Assembly (NCBI GenBank): GCA_902785755.1
Contig: CACZZO010000009.1
Location: 140,654 to 204,653, forward strand
DNA length: 64,000 nucleotides
Reading direction: 5' to 3'
Origin: an uncultured Bacteroidia bacterium
Lineage (GTDB): Bacteria > Bacteroidota > Bacteroidia > Bacteroidales > F082
Shown: in pieces, positions 24,880-33,952 of the stretch
Layout of the letters: every line of letters begins with the position of its first letter
Position numbering within the stretch: the first letter of the stretch is position 1
Notes under the pieces: model-generated
Seen by the model: only the letters and a program-made list of their open reading frames with translations
The model's database searches: none
Told to the model about the DNA's origin: nothing
Program-made: the position numbers and the translations under genes

Positions 24880-25368
24880 TCATTCTTGTTGTTGCACCGC
24901 GTTATGGTAGTCCTTTTCGGTAAAAGTATATCGAAGGCAGCCGTCCCAACTGTTTTCGGCGGCAAGCACTTCGTAGTTTTCCATCAAGATGGGATTGAAC
25001 CTGCTTCTGTCTTCTTTTGAAAACACGACTTGAACCGAATCGTTGAAAACAATCCACATCGAATCGCATTGGTTGTCGTCAAAATATTGGGGATAATTGA
25101 TCTGATAACGATAATCCCAAACCACCGAAACCTCTCCTTGTGGCGGAATTGTAATCGTCTGCGATGGGTGATAGGATGAATCTTGCGTGGTCGCAAAACT
25201 GCAATCCTTTGTCTTGATGGTCAGTTCCATTGGCAAGGTGTTTTTCATCACGACTTCCAAATGGCAAAGACGATCAACGGAGCACGACACCGAAATGAAT
25301 ACCGCCCCAACGAGCATTGCCGCCATAACCACCAGCCGTCTTTTGAAATTGGATTTTTTGTTGTTCAT
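24880..25368 (-). CDS. Putative lipoprotein
   Basis: A 162-residue protein with a basic N terminus (MNNKKSNFKRR), a hydrophobic stretch and the lipobox FISVSC. The rest is beta-rich (LEVVMKNTLPMELTIKTKDC, TITIPPQGEVSVVWDYRY) and resembles small Bacteroidetes lipoproteins of immunoglobulin-like fold; no family name is safe. It ends 31 bp before the start of the T9SS gene, so the two may be co-expressed. Confidence 0.65.
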   Translation of the reverse strand: MNNKKSNFKRRLVVMAAMLVGAVFISVSCSVDRLCHLEVVMKNTLPMELTIKTKDCSFATTQDSSYHPSQTITIPPQGEVSVVWDYRYQINYPQYFDDNQCDSMWIVFNDSVQVVFSKEDRSRFNPILMENYEVLAAENSWDGCLRYTFTEKDYHNAVQQQE

Positions 25369-25582
25369 AATGCTTTAATTTTAGGTGTTAGTTATTAGTC
25401 TTGAAATTCATGCCGCAAAAGTATAGAAAATTTCCGCCATTTTTTCAAGTCCAACGGGCATTACAAACTTTTGCAGAGAAAAATTTTTACAATGAATTGA
25501 TTTATAATGAATTAAAAAATTCATATTACAAACTTTTTCGGTCAAATCTAATCGAAAATCGAGACTTTCCTGCGACAGATTT
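25369..25582. other. AT-rich intergenic region
   Basis: About 214 bp without a credible coding frame, very AT-rich in the right half (25480-25560). It separates the lipoprotein gene from the GHMP kinase gene, both on the minus strand. No terminator hairpin or promoter with both elements was identified. Confidence 0.5.
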
Positions 25583-26551
25583 TTAGTTGAGTACGATTTC
25601 TTTGTACCCGAAAACCACCTCCAAGCCCTTCCCTTTGAAATATTCTCTCACCTGATTTTCGTCCCATCCCGTAGCGGCCAGAATAAAATCGCCGCCCCAA
25701 GCGCCCAAGGATTTCAAAACACCTTCGAAGTCGGGGAAGCGTTTTTGCACGGGTTCCTGCCCGATGCAGCGGGCGATGATGCGCTCGTGGCATTGCATGA
25801 GCATGGCGAACTCGTCCAAACTTTCGCATTTCGGCACGGCACGGCTGATTTCCGAAACAGCATCAATATCTTTCTGTAAATCAGCAGGATTAGCCTTTGC
25901 CAAAAACGTCTTGATTTCCTTTGACGAACTTTGCTTTTGTCCTTGATAGACGAAAAACAAATGCTCGGCGAAGGGCGGGTTAAAATCTACAAGGTCAACT
26001 TTTGGGGTCGGCTCAGACTGCCGCTTTGCGTCATTGCGAGGAACGAAGCAATCCAGATCAGCCAACTGATAATAAATCGGTTGCTCTGCCGTGGCGCAAG
26101 CAATGTCATAGCCCGAGCCGCCGAAGGTCAGTTTCAGCAGTTCGTAGGGATTCACATTGGCCCATCTTGCGAGATTGGCAATCAAGGTGGAACTACTGCC
26201 TAAGCCCCAGTTGGGGTCAAAATCGAGGCGGGTGGTAAACTTTATGTCGTTTCCTTCAAACGCCTTGGGATTCAGCAGCTTGACGGCATGTAGGATTTGG
26301 CATAGCCGCATGGCTTTGTCCGGGTCATCGGTGGAGAAATTCACCAAATTTTCACGGTTCAAGGTCACGGAAAACCATCTCCCTTCAGGCCGCCATGCCT
26401 TCCATTGGATTTGTTCGTTATTGGTTTCAAGTTGCTCCACTTCAAGGCTTTGTCCTAATTTCAATGGCAAAGCCAATGCCAAAGCACCTTTCAGGACGAG
26501 GTATTCGCCTGTCAGGAGGAATTTTCCGTTTGAATGATATTGCTTGTTCAT
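25583..26551 (-). CDS. GYDIA-family GHMP kinase (probable phosphomevalonate kinase)
   Basis: A 322-residue GHMP kinase carrying the GGSGYDIACA motif that defines the GYDIA family, together with NGKFLLTGEYLVLKGA and NWGLGSSSTLIANLA. In Bacteroidetes using the mevalonate pathway this family sits among the other pathway genes and would supply the phosphomevalonate kinase step; the substrate is inferred from context. Starting at the second in-frame ATG (26551) gives MNKQYHSNGK. Residues around DCFVPRNDAK derive from a dispersed repeat inserted in frame (26028-26054). Confidence 0.8.
   Translation of the reverse strand: MNKQYHSNGKFLLTGEYLVLKGALALALPLKLGQSLEVEQLETNNEQIQWKAWRPEGRWFSVTLNRENLVNFSTDDPDKAMRLCQILHAVKLLNPKAFEGNDIKFTTRLDFDPNWGLGSSSTLIANLARWANVNPYELLKLTFGGSGYDIACATAEQPIYYQLADLDCFVPRNDAKRQSEPTPKVDLVDFNPPFAEHLFFVYQGQKQSSSKEIKTFLAKANPADLQKDIDAVSEISRAVPKCESLDEFAMLMQCHERIIARCIGQEPVQKRFPDFEGVLKSLGAWGGDFILAATGWDENQVREYFKGKGLEVVFGYKEIVLN
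26028..26054. repeat. Dispersed repeat inserted in the GYDIA GHMP kinase
   Basis: TCATTGCGAGGAACGAAGCA with its flanks is the element also found at 5348-5373 in polA. Here it is read on the coding strand as CFVPRNDA; in polA the opposite strand is read as SLRGTKQS. Confidence 0.8.
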
Positions 26552-26570
26552 GTAAGGCAAGATTAGATTG

Positions 26571-26578
26571 CAAAATTA
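26571..26578 (-). promoter_or_regulatory. -7 promoter box of the GYDIA GHMP kinase gene
   Basis: Minus-strand TAATTTTG matches TAnnTTTG and lies 19 bp upstream of the ATG at 26551, divergent from the toxin-antitoxin promoter at 26620-26627. Confidence 0.4.
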
Positions 26579-26619
26579 GTATTTTTGCCTGAAAATATGG
26601 CGTTTTGTGGAAATTGTGC

Positions 26620-26627
26620 TAATTTTG
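26620..26627 (+). promoter_or_regulatory. -7 promoter box of the YafQ-type toxin-antitoxin operon
   Basis: TAATTTTG matches TAnnTTTG, 19 bp before the antitoxin ATG. The -33 position has no good TTTG. Confidence 0.4.
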
Positions 26628-26646
26628 CGCCGAAAACAAGATTAAA

Positions 26647-26916
26647 ATGAATGTAGCAATCCCAACAGCAACGCAGTTCGACACGTTCACCTTGAGTATC
26701 CCCAAGGACGAGGTTTCATTCTTCAAGAAAATGGCAAAGAAAATGGGCTGGAGCATCGAAAAAAAGAAGAAAGAAAAACCGTGCATGTTCGACCCTGAAA
26801 CGGGAGAATACCTCAACGACGAGACGATGAAAGTTATCGAGGATTCCATGAATGGGAAGGGTATTGCATGGTCGGGCACAGCAGAAGAATTTAAGGAATG
26901 GGCTAAGGCTTTGTAA
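26647..26916 (+). CDS. Antitoxin of a YafQ-type toxin-antitoxin pair
   Basis: An 89-residue, charged protein directly upstream of a YafQ-like toxin gene (1 bp gap). The N-terminal FDTFTLSIPKDEVSFFKKMA has the beta-strand plus helix pattern of ribbon-helix-helix antitoxins. A lysine-rich linker and an acidic C-terminal toxin-binding tail follow. The role is assigned from its place and size; the precise RelB/DinJ subfamily is not certain. Confidence 0.75.
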   Translation: MNVAIPTATQFDTFTLSIPKDEVSFFKKMAKKMGWSIEKKKKEKPCMFDPETGEYLNDETMKVIEDSMNGKGIAWSGTAEEFKEWAKAL

Positions 26917-26917
26917 G

Positions 26918-27211
26918 ATGGCAAAATATAGACTTACTTCTACGGGTCAATTCAAGAAAGACCTGAAATTGGCCAAGAAAAGGGGGCTTTCTCTGGATGA
27001 CCTTTTTGCCATCACCGACTTGTTGGAAGCAGGCAAACCACTTCCAGAAAGATGCAGAAACCATCAAATTCATGGCCAATATGAAGGCTGTTGGGAATGT
27101 CACATCAACCCTGACTGGCTACTGATTTACATCAAAGACACCGAAATCCGAATCATTTCCCTCCAACGGACGGGAACCCATTCGGATTTGTTCGGAAAAA
27201 ACAGGAATTAA
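26918..27211 (+). CDS. YafQ-family mRNA interferase toxin
   Basis: A 97-residue RelE/YafQ-type toxin, which cleaves mRNA at the ribosome. Recognisable segments are TSTGQFKKDLKLAKKRGLSL, GKPLPERCRNHQIHGQYEG, ECHINPDWLLIY and the terminal RTGTHSDLFG with the histidine important for catalysis in YafQ. The ATG at 26918 follows the antitoxin stop by one base. It is convergent with the HMG-CoA reductase gene, 6 bp away. Confidence 0.9.
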   Translation: MAKYRLTSTGQFKKDLKLAKKRGLSLDDLFAITDLLEAGKPLPERCRNHQIHGQYEGCWECHINPDWLLIYIKDTEIRIISLQRTGTHSDLFGKNRN

Positions 27212-27217
27212 GCGTTT

Positions 27218-28543
27218 TTATTTTCGTAGCCCTTCCAAAAACTGCTCCACCGCCGCATACGACACCGTCTTGTCCTTAAAGTATTCCCGCGCCTTTTTCT
27301 TGTCTTCTTCGCTGGCGTTCAGTTGGTTAAGAATGTTATTCAGGTGCATCTTCATGTGGCCTGCTTGGATGCCTTTGGTGGTCAGGGAACGCACGGCGGA
27401 GAAGTTGTTGGCCAAACCCATCGTGGCGGCAATCATCATCAGTTCCTTGGCGGTGGGATTGCCCAACAATTCAAGGGTTTTCTTAGCCAAGGGGTGCAAA
27501 CTCGTCAGGCCTCCAATGGTGCCCAAGGCCATCGGCACCTCCAACTCGAAATGGAAAATGCCGTTTTCAATCGTGACCGACGATAGGCTTTCGTAGTGTC
27601 CGTTGCGCGAGGCAAAGGTGTGTCCGGCGGCTTCCACAGCGCGGAAGTCGTTGCCCGTGGCGATGACCACTGCATCAATGCCGTTATAGATGCCTTTGTT
27701 GTGTGTGGTGGCGCGGTCGGTGTCGATGTGGGCAATGTCGACGGCCTTCTTGAATTTCTTGGCGTATTCGGCACCCGAAAGGTGTTCGTCTATGCCATCC
27801 AATTGGTTGACAGGACATTCCACCCAAACCTTCACGCGACAGTCGGGCGTGTTGTTCGAGAGGATGGTCATAATGATTTCCACCTTGCGAAGGTCCTCGG
27901 AAAGATCGTTGCGCTCGGCGAAGAAGTCTTGCAGGCTGTGGCCAAACTGCTCCAAAACGGAGTTGATAAAGTTGGCACCCATCGCGTCTCCCGTACCAAA
28001 CTCCACGCGAATTTGGTAATAATCAGGGATTTGTGCGCTGTAGTCGATGAGGCGCATCCCAAGGATGCCGCCGCCGCGATTGCGCATTTTCTCTGTCATG
28101 GCGTCGGTGTCGGCCAACAGACGTTTCTCTATTTCAGGGAACAAAGCAAAGAGTTTTTCCTTGTTGCCGCTCCATCCGAAATGCACTTGTCCGACCTTGC
28201 GAACATCAATCACTTCGGCGCGGAAACCGCCCCTTTCGCCCCAAAACTTGGCCGCAGCCGAGGCCGCCGCCACAACTGAACTTTCCTCGATGACCATCGG
28301 CACGATGTAGTCCTTCCCGTTGATGGTCACGTTGGGCGAAATGCCGTAAGGAATGAAGAAATTGGTGATGGTGTTCTCGCTGAACTCGTCAAAAAGTTGC
28401 TGCTGCTTCGAGTCGGAGTGCCAGTAGCTTTTCAGCAGGCTGACGACCTCTCCGGGGTTCTCGAAGTAGTTGGCTATCAGCTTCAACTTCTCCTCCTTGA
28501 GAAGTTTCGAGAAGCCTTTTTTTATGCGTTCGCGAGTTGCCAT
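27218..28543 (-). CDS. mvaA: Hydroxymethylglutaryl-CoA reductase, class II
   Basis: Reduces HMG-CoA to mevalonate, the committed step of the mevalonate pathway (class II enzymes can also run in reverse). The 441-residue protein has the catalytic glutamate in VIEESSVVAAAS (residues 86-87) and the GTGDAMGANF nucleotide/substrate motif (residues 183-192). GTIGGLTSLHP and the C-terminal histidine in GHMKMHLNNIL follow. The sequence is class II ('degradative type'), as in other mevalonate-using Bacteroidetes. The neighbouring isoprenoid kinases suggest a biosynthetic direction. A DUF4468 gene begins on the same strand further upstream and ends 6 bp before this start. Confidence 0.95.
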   Translation of the reverse strand: MATRERIKKGFSKLLKEEKLKLIANYFENPGEVVSLLKSYWHSDSKQQQLFDEFSENTITNFFIPYGISPNVTINGKDYIVPMVIEESSVVAAASAAAKFWGERGGFRAEVIDVRKVGQVHFGWSGNKEKLFALFPEIEKRLLADTDAMTEKMRNRGGGILGMRLIDYSAQIPDYYQIRVEFGTGDAMGANFINSVLEQFGHSLQDFFAERNDLSEDLRKVEIIMTILSNNTPDCRVKVWVECPVNQLDGIDEHLSGAEYAKKFKKAVDIAHIDTDRATTHNKGIYNGIDAVVIATGNDFRAVEAAGHTFASRNGHYESLSSVTIENGIFHFELEVPMALGTIGGLTSLHPLAKKTLELLGNPTAKELMMIAATMGLANNFSAVRSLTTKGIQAGHMKMHLNNILNQLNASEEDKKKAREYFKDKTVSYAAVEQFLEGLRK

Positions 28544-28549
28544 TTCAGT

Positions 28550-29086
28550 TTACCATTCCTCTTCTTCAATGACTTTTTCGGGTTCAAGACTCTCCTCAAA
28601 CTTTTGACCCCAATCTTCCGCAAAGGCGGCCATTTGTTCCAAATAATTGTCCCAAACGGGCTGATAATTCGGGTCTTCCTTGTTCATCCATTCTTCGCAG
28701 GGATGGTTGCTTTGGGTTTTCTGCATGAAGTCGGTGAGGGTGTAGCGCACACGGCCTTCGCGCACTTCGATGATGAAACGGTAGGTAATCCACGGCCATT
28801 TCGACTTCACGGGGTCGCCGTTGTCGAGTTGCATTTGGTGCTTACCCTTCATGGTGCGTCCATCGTTCTGTTGCAAAATGGTCGAAGGGCTCTTGTAATA
28901 GGAGTTCATGAACCCGCTATAGATGCGGTTAAACACTTCATCTTCAGAGCCTACCGTGTTGATGACCCTACGAAAACAAATCTTTTCGGTCTTCGGATCG
29001 ATGGGCATGTTGGATTGTACCTCAGTTTGGGCAAAGGTGACGGTCGCGAACAGGATGGCGACGAAAAGCAATGCTACTTTCTTCAT
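28550..29086 (-). CDS. DUF4468-like secreted protein
   Basis: A 178-residue protein with signal peptide MKKVALLFVAILFATVTFAQ. The following ICFRRVINTVGSEDEVFNRI, FIIEVREGRVRYTLTDF and the C-terminal acidic tail resemble the DUF4468 (TATA-box-binding-like fold) family of Bacteroidetes periplasmic proteins. Function unknown. Its stop lies just before the HMG-CoA reductase start, so both may be on one transcript although no functional link is evident. Confidence 0.75.
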   Translation of the reverse strand: MKKVALLFVAILFATVTFAQTEVQSNMPIDPKTEKICFRRVINTVGSEDEVFNRIYSGFMNSYYKSPSTILQQNDGRTMKGKHQMQLDNGDPVKSKWPWITYRFIIEVREGRVRYTLTDFMQKTQSNHPCEEWMNKEDPNYQPVWDNYLEQMAAFAEDWGQKFEESLEPEKVIEEEEW

Positions 29087-29175
29087 TTTTTCTCAAAATT
29101 TGGTTACAAAAATAGTAATAATTCATGTTGCTTCGGCGCAACGGGGGCGAAAAATAACAAATATCAGGCCAAAAA

Positions 29176-30009
29176 TCAGAATGGGATGAGCTGCGAATCT
29201 TCAGAACAATCGATGTTGATTTGCGGATGGCCCTTATAATATAAGGTGGAAGCCTCGTTTAGCGTGCCTTCCATTAGTTCAACTACCCGAACCGTGGCTT
29301 CGGAGCCGCTTGAAAGGTCTACATTCATTTTCCTGACTTCGGTTTCGGCGATATTCAACAGACTGGAATTCTGTAACTTAATGATGGCTTGCTCGGTTGT
29401 TCCCCCGCTGTTCACGAAACGAGAAGCATCTTTCAATTCAACCTCAAACCTCTCACTGACTTGGATTTGTCCGTTGAACTGCGAAGCGTCTGCCAAATCG
29501 GCTTTGACTGTGTTTCCAATGAATTGAAAACCAGCCAACAAGGAAGCATCTTTTAAGTTGATTTCGCAACTCTCACCCGAAAAGGCAAGACCTGTACATT
29601 GGGCGGCTTCTGCCAAATTGATTTCGATGCGCTGACCCGAAAAACTACCGCTGCATTGGACTTTGGCGGCATCCTCGGCATCCACTTTTTCAAGTTGTTT
29701 CACATGCACGGTGGCGCGATACACGGAATTAATGGCGGGATAAACTTTTCCCGTGAACCCGATTTCAAGTTTCGTGCCGTCCATTTTGGCTTTCAAGGAA
29801 GGCTCCAAATAAGCGGAATAAGCCAGTTCAACAAAAGTGCTGCTATCGGCAATCAAGGTTATTTCCCAAGCGTCGGAGACTTCAATCTGCCGAATATCTG
29901 TGTTTTCAAGCACAATTTTCTGCACAAGGGTCATATCGACTTCTTTCTTGCAGGAGATAAAGCAACATATTGTTGCACAAATGATTAGAATGTTTTTTAT
30001 TGCTTTCAT
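29176..30009 (-). CDS. GIN-domain (DUF2807) lipoprotein
   Basis: A 277-residue lipoprotein with a lipobox (ICATICCFISC, then KK) and a mature region that forms a regular right-handed parallel beta structure. The repeating 'eI.LkdAS...' units (INLAEAAQCTG, CEINLKDASLLAG, VELKDASRFVNSGG) are typical of DUF2807 head-GIN proteins. Members are abundant envelope proteins of Bacteroidetes with unknown ligands. Confidence 0.85.
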   Translation of the reverse strand: MKAIKNILIICATICCFISCKKEVDMTLVQKIVLENTDIRQIEVSDAWEITLIADSSTFVELAYSAYLEPSLKAKMDGTKLEIGFTGKVYPAINSVYRATVHVKQLEKVDAEDAAKVQCSGSFSGQRIEINLAEAAQCTGLAFSGESCEINLKDASLLAGFQFIGNTVKADLADASQFNGQIQVSERFEVELKDASRFVNSGGTTEQAIIKLQNSSLLNIAETEVRKMNVDLSSGSEATVRVVELMEGTLNEASTLYYKGHPQINIDCSEDSQLIPF

Positions 30010-30020
30010 GGTTTTCTGTT

Positions 30021-30494
30021 TTATTGATGATGGTAAGGTTCGCCTTTCAGGATGGTGAAGGCGCGGTAAAGTTGTTCGACAAAGATAAGTCGCACCATTT
30101 GGTGGCTGAAGGTCATGGGCGAGAGCGACATTTTCGCGTTGGCGCGGTCGTACACCTCTTGCGCGAAGCCGTAAGGCCCGCCGATAACGAAAACCAAACG
30201 TTTTGCACCCGAGGCCATCTGTTTTTCAAGACTTTCAGCGAAGTTTACTGAGGTGAACTGCTTGCCGTTTTCGTCCAACAGAATGACTTGGTCGGAGGGC
30301 AGTAATTGGCTCAAAATCAGGAAACTTTCGGCGATTTTCTGCTGTTCCTCGCTGAGGGTCTTGCGGTTGCGCGGGTCGGGGATTTCCTTCATCTCAAATG
30401 AAGCATAATGCCCCAATCGCCCGACATATTTCTTGATGCCAGTGATGAGGTAGTCCTCATCCGTTTTGCCGATGACCAAAAGTAGGATTTTCAT
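30021..30494 (-). CDS. rlmH: 23S rRNA (pseudouridine1915-N3)-methyltransferase
   Basis: SPOUT-class methyltransferase that modifies helix 69 of 23S rRNA. The 157-residue protein begins MKILLLVIGKTDEDYL and contains ILLDENGKQFTSVNFAESL, the SAM-binding knot FVIGGPYGFAQEVYDRA and the C-terminal SHQMVRLIFVEQLYRAFTIL. All are diagnostic. The start at 30494 gives the canonical length; a longer frame to 30578 has an unrelated leader. Confidence 0.97.
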   Translation of the reverse strand: MKILLLVIGKTDEDYLITGIKKYVGRLGHYASFEMKEIPDPRNRKTLSEEQQKIAESFLILSQLLPSDQVILLDENGKQFTSVNFAESLEKQMASGAKRLVFVIGGPYGFAQEVYDRANAKMSLSPMTFSHQMVRLIFVEQLYRAFTILKGEPYHHQ

Positions 30495-30640
30495 TTTTTT
30501 CGTCACAATACCTACAAAACTTTCAAAACTTTTTTCTGAGTGTGGGAAGCACGCCAATCGGCTGCTTTCCGTCGGCAATCGGTTGCGTGCCGCCAGCCTT
30601 ACAAATGTGGTTTTGTGGGTTTCGCAAGTTTCGTGATAAT

Positions 30641-31584
30641 TTATAAGTTAATGTTCTCCAATAGTTTATAAGCGTTATCTCGGTCTTGTTCGAGTTGGGC
30701 TTTCAGTTCGTCCAAACTGTCAAATTTCACCTCGTCGCGGATGCGGTCGATGAAACGGACACGGATTTTCTTACCATAAAGGTCGCCGTCAAAATCGAAG
30801 AGGTTCACTTCGATGATGGGCTGGTCTTCGCCACGGTCGCCGATGGTGGGTCGATGACCGATGTTGGCCATTGCCTTATAAATCAATCCATTATAATCGA
30901 CAAGGCAGGCAAACACACCGCCACGATTGATGAGCATGTATTCCCGGGGGAGTTCGAGATTGGCGGTGGGGAAACCCAAGGTGCGCCCGATTTTGTTGCC
31001 CACCACGACCTCTGCGGTAACGGAATAAGTGTAGCCCAACAGTCGATTGGCGCTTTTCACGTTGCCCACGGCCAAGGCATTGCGAATCTTCGTGGAACTG
31101 ATGGCAATGTTCTCAACATCTTGAGCGGCAATGCGTTCCACCTTGAAGTTATACTTTCGCTTCAAATCGTTGAGCAGACTGAAGTCGCCCATGCGGTTTT
31201 TACCGAAATGGTGGTCGTAGCCCACCACGATATAGGCGGGCTTGATGTGGTCGATGATATAGTCTTTGATGAACACCTCGGAGGGCGTGCGCGAAAACTC
31301 CTTGGTGAAGTTGATAATCAGCACATTGTCGATGCCAAACTCTTCAAATTTCTTGAGTTTTTCCTCGGGCGTGCAAAGGAAACGCAAGTTGGAACTGTCG
31401 ATGTTGAGCACCTGACGCGGATGAGGCTGAAAAGTAACCACAACCGTTTGTCCTCCAACGCTTTGCGCCAATGCTTTCATCTTATTGAAAATGGCCTGAT
31501 GCCCAAGATGCACACCATCGAAAGTGCCGATGGTGACCACAGCGTTGGGAATGTTGCGGGCTTCTATGATATTGTGAAATACTT

Positions 31585-31588
<4 letters not shown>
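30641..31588 (-). CDS. ribF: Bifunctional riboflavin kinase / FAD synthetase
   Basis: Makes FMN and FAD from riboflavin. The 315-residue protein has the N-terminal nucleotidyltransferase domain (TIGTFDGVHLGHQAIFNKM, YDHHFGKNRMGD, ISSTKIRNALAVG) and the C-terminal flavokinase domain (GRTLGFPTANLELP, MANIGHRPTIG, VNLFDFDGDLYGKKIRV). Its ATG overlaps the asd stop by 4 bp (ATGA), implying coupling. Confidence 0.97.
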
Positions 31589-32601
<1,013 letters not shown>

Positions 32602-32717
32602 TTTTTCTGTCCTATATTAATTGGGTGCAAAAATAGATAAAATCATGTAATACGGAAACAACAATTGTTTTTCCTGCCGCCCCGCTGGGGCTTGTTTCGG
32701 TTTACCTCACACAAAAA

Positions 32718-32849
32718 ACGGCACCATTTTACACTAAAAAATGATGAATAAAACAAAAAAGTAGAACGGTAAAAACATGCTGATTACAAGATTTTGTCGC
32801 CAAACAATTTTACAAAAACCAGCATGAATAGAAGTGTTGATGGTGCCGT
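32718..32849. repeat. Nested inverted repeat (132 bp)
   Basis: A perfect 10 bp outer pair (ACGGCACCAT / ATGGTGCCGT) encloses a perfect 7 bp inner pair (CATGCTG / CAGCATG). Both pairs are arranged to give one imperfect hairpin with a 37-nt loop. Confidence 0.6.
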
Positions 32850-32969
32850 GGTGACATACTTGTTTTTCGGCCTCAAAAGTAGATACATTTCAATATAGGT
32901 AGGGTAACATTTAGAACGAAATAATTGTCATTTAGTCGGAAAATTGCAACTTGTTTGGATAAAGAAAGC

Positions 32970-32977
32970 TATTTTTG
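32970..32977 (+). promoter_or_regulatory. -7 promoter box of the AraC-type regulator gene
   Basis: TATTTTTG matches TAnnTTTG, 21 bp before the ATG at 32999. Several TTG triplets lie upstream, but none at the ideal 19-21 bp spacing. Confidence 0.4.
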
Positions 32978-32998
32978 TAGGCAAAAAGAACGGATAAA

Positions 32999-33859
32999 AT
33001 GAAAACAATATCACATCCGCTGGAATTGACAAACCAAATAACTGATCGAGGCCTGATGGTATTTGATAATGTATCAAAAATGCCTATTTACGATAAACCA
33101 TTCACATCGCCTTTTATCGTCATCTGTTTGAATCATCAAGGCTGGTTGAAAACAAATTTTGACATGCAAATCGTTGAATTCCACGCCCATGACATCGCCA
33201 TGATTCCTCCAGGGCACATCATTTTGGCGCAAGAATCAAGTGACGATTTCCATGCTTCGATGCTCATCGTTTCACCTCACTTCCTCGACAAACTGAACCA
33301 TAGTCACCACCATTTCACGATCAACCCCCTTGAATACCATTACAATTCGGCTTCTCATCTCAACGATAAGCAGTACGAAGGGATACTCGGAGTTTTCCAC
33401 ATGCTCAAAGCCATCAGCCAATTGAATCATCCCGATCGTGAGGAGATGCTTGCCAACCAAATGGAATTAGGAACAGAATTGATTGAAATCTACCTACATG
33501 AAAACGGCATTATGTCGACACAAGAGTTCAATGCCTCCCAACAGTTGCTCAACCGCTTCCTCAACACCGTCGTCAAGCATTTTCGAGACAGTCGCGAGGT
33601 GCAGTACTACGCCAAGCAGCTTTGTCTGTCGCCGAAATATTTCGGCAGCGTCATCAAGCAGCAAACCGGAATCGAAGCCAACGAATGGATTTCGCGTTAT
33701 GTCGTCATTCAGGCCAAGACCCTGCTTCGGCATCGCAAAGACCTCAACATACAGCAGGTCAGCTACCAACTCGGTTTCAACGACCCTGCCGCCTTCACCC
33801 GCTACTTCAAGGCGAATGTGGGACTATCGCCCAAGGAATACAGGATGCAACACGAATAA
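32999..33859 (+). CDS. AraC-family transcriptional regulator
   Basis: A 286-residue regulator with an N-terminal cupin-like sensing domain (FHAHDIAMIPPGHIILAQES) and a C-terminal double helix-turn-helix (YYAKQLCLSPKYFGSVIKQQ, then GIEANEWISRYVV, and IQQVSYQLGFNDPAAFTRYF, then KANVGLSPKEYR). It lies next to a tripartite RND efflux operon transcribed toward it, so it is a candidate regulator of that operon. The ligand is unknown. Confidence 0.92.
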   Translation: MKTISHPLELTNQITDRGLMVFDNVSKMPIYDKPFTSPFIVICLNHQGWLKTNFDMQIVEFHAHDIAMIPPGHIILAQESSDDFHASMLIVSPHFLDKLNHSHHHFTINPLEYHYNSASHLNDKQYEGILGVFHMLKAISQLNHPDREEMLANQMELGTELIEIYLHENGIMSTQEFNASQQLLNRFLNTVVKHFRDSREVQYYAKQLCLSPKYFGSVIKQQTGIEANEWISRYVVIQAKTLLRHRKDLNIQQVSYQLGFNDPAAFTRYFKANVGLSPKEYRMQHE

Positions 33860-33881
33860 ATCCGTATCGCCAACATACAGA

Positions 33882-33921
33882 ACCGCCGCAAGGGTTTCTG
33901 CGACCTTTGCGGCGGTTTTTC
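33882..33921. terminator. Bidirectional Rho-independent terminator
   Basis: ACCGCCGCAA (33882-33891) pairs with TTGCGGCGGT (33907-33916) and is followed by a T-run. It lies between the AraC-type gene and the convergent efflux operon. Confidence 0.85.
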
Positions 33922-33952
33922 CATCCTAAGGAAATGGTCTACTTATTGAAAC

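Larger units (their letters stand above)
32602..32998. other. Long intergenic region with nested inverted repeats
   Basis: A 397 bp region without a credible gene. It holds an outer inverted repeat, ACGGCACCAT (32718-32727) and ATGGTGCCGT (32840-32849), and an inner one, CATGCTG (32776-32782) and CAGCATG (32820-32826). The right part contains the promoter box of the AraC-type gene. It could encode a structured RNA or be the relic of a small mobile element; neither is proven. Confidence 0.5.
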
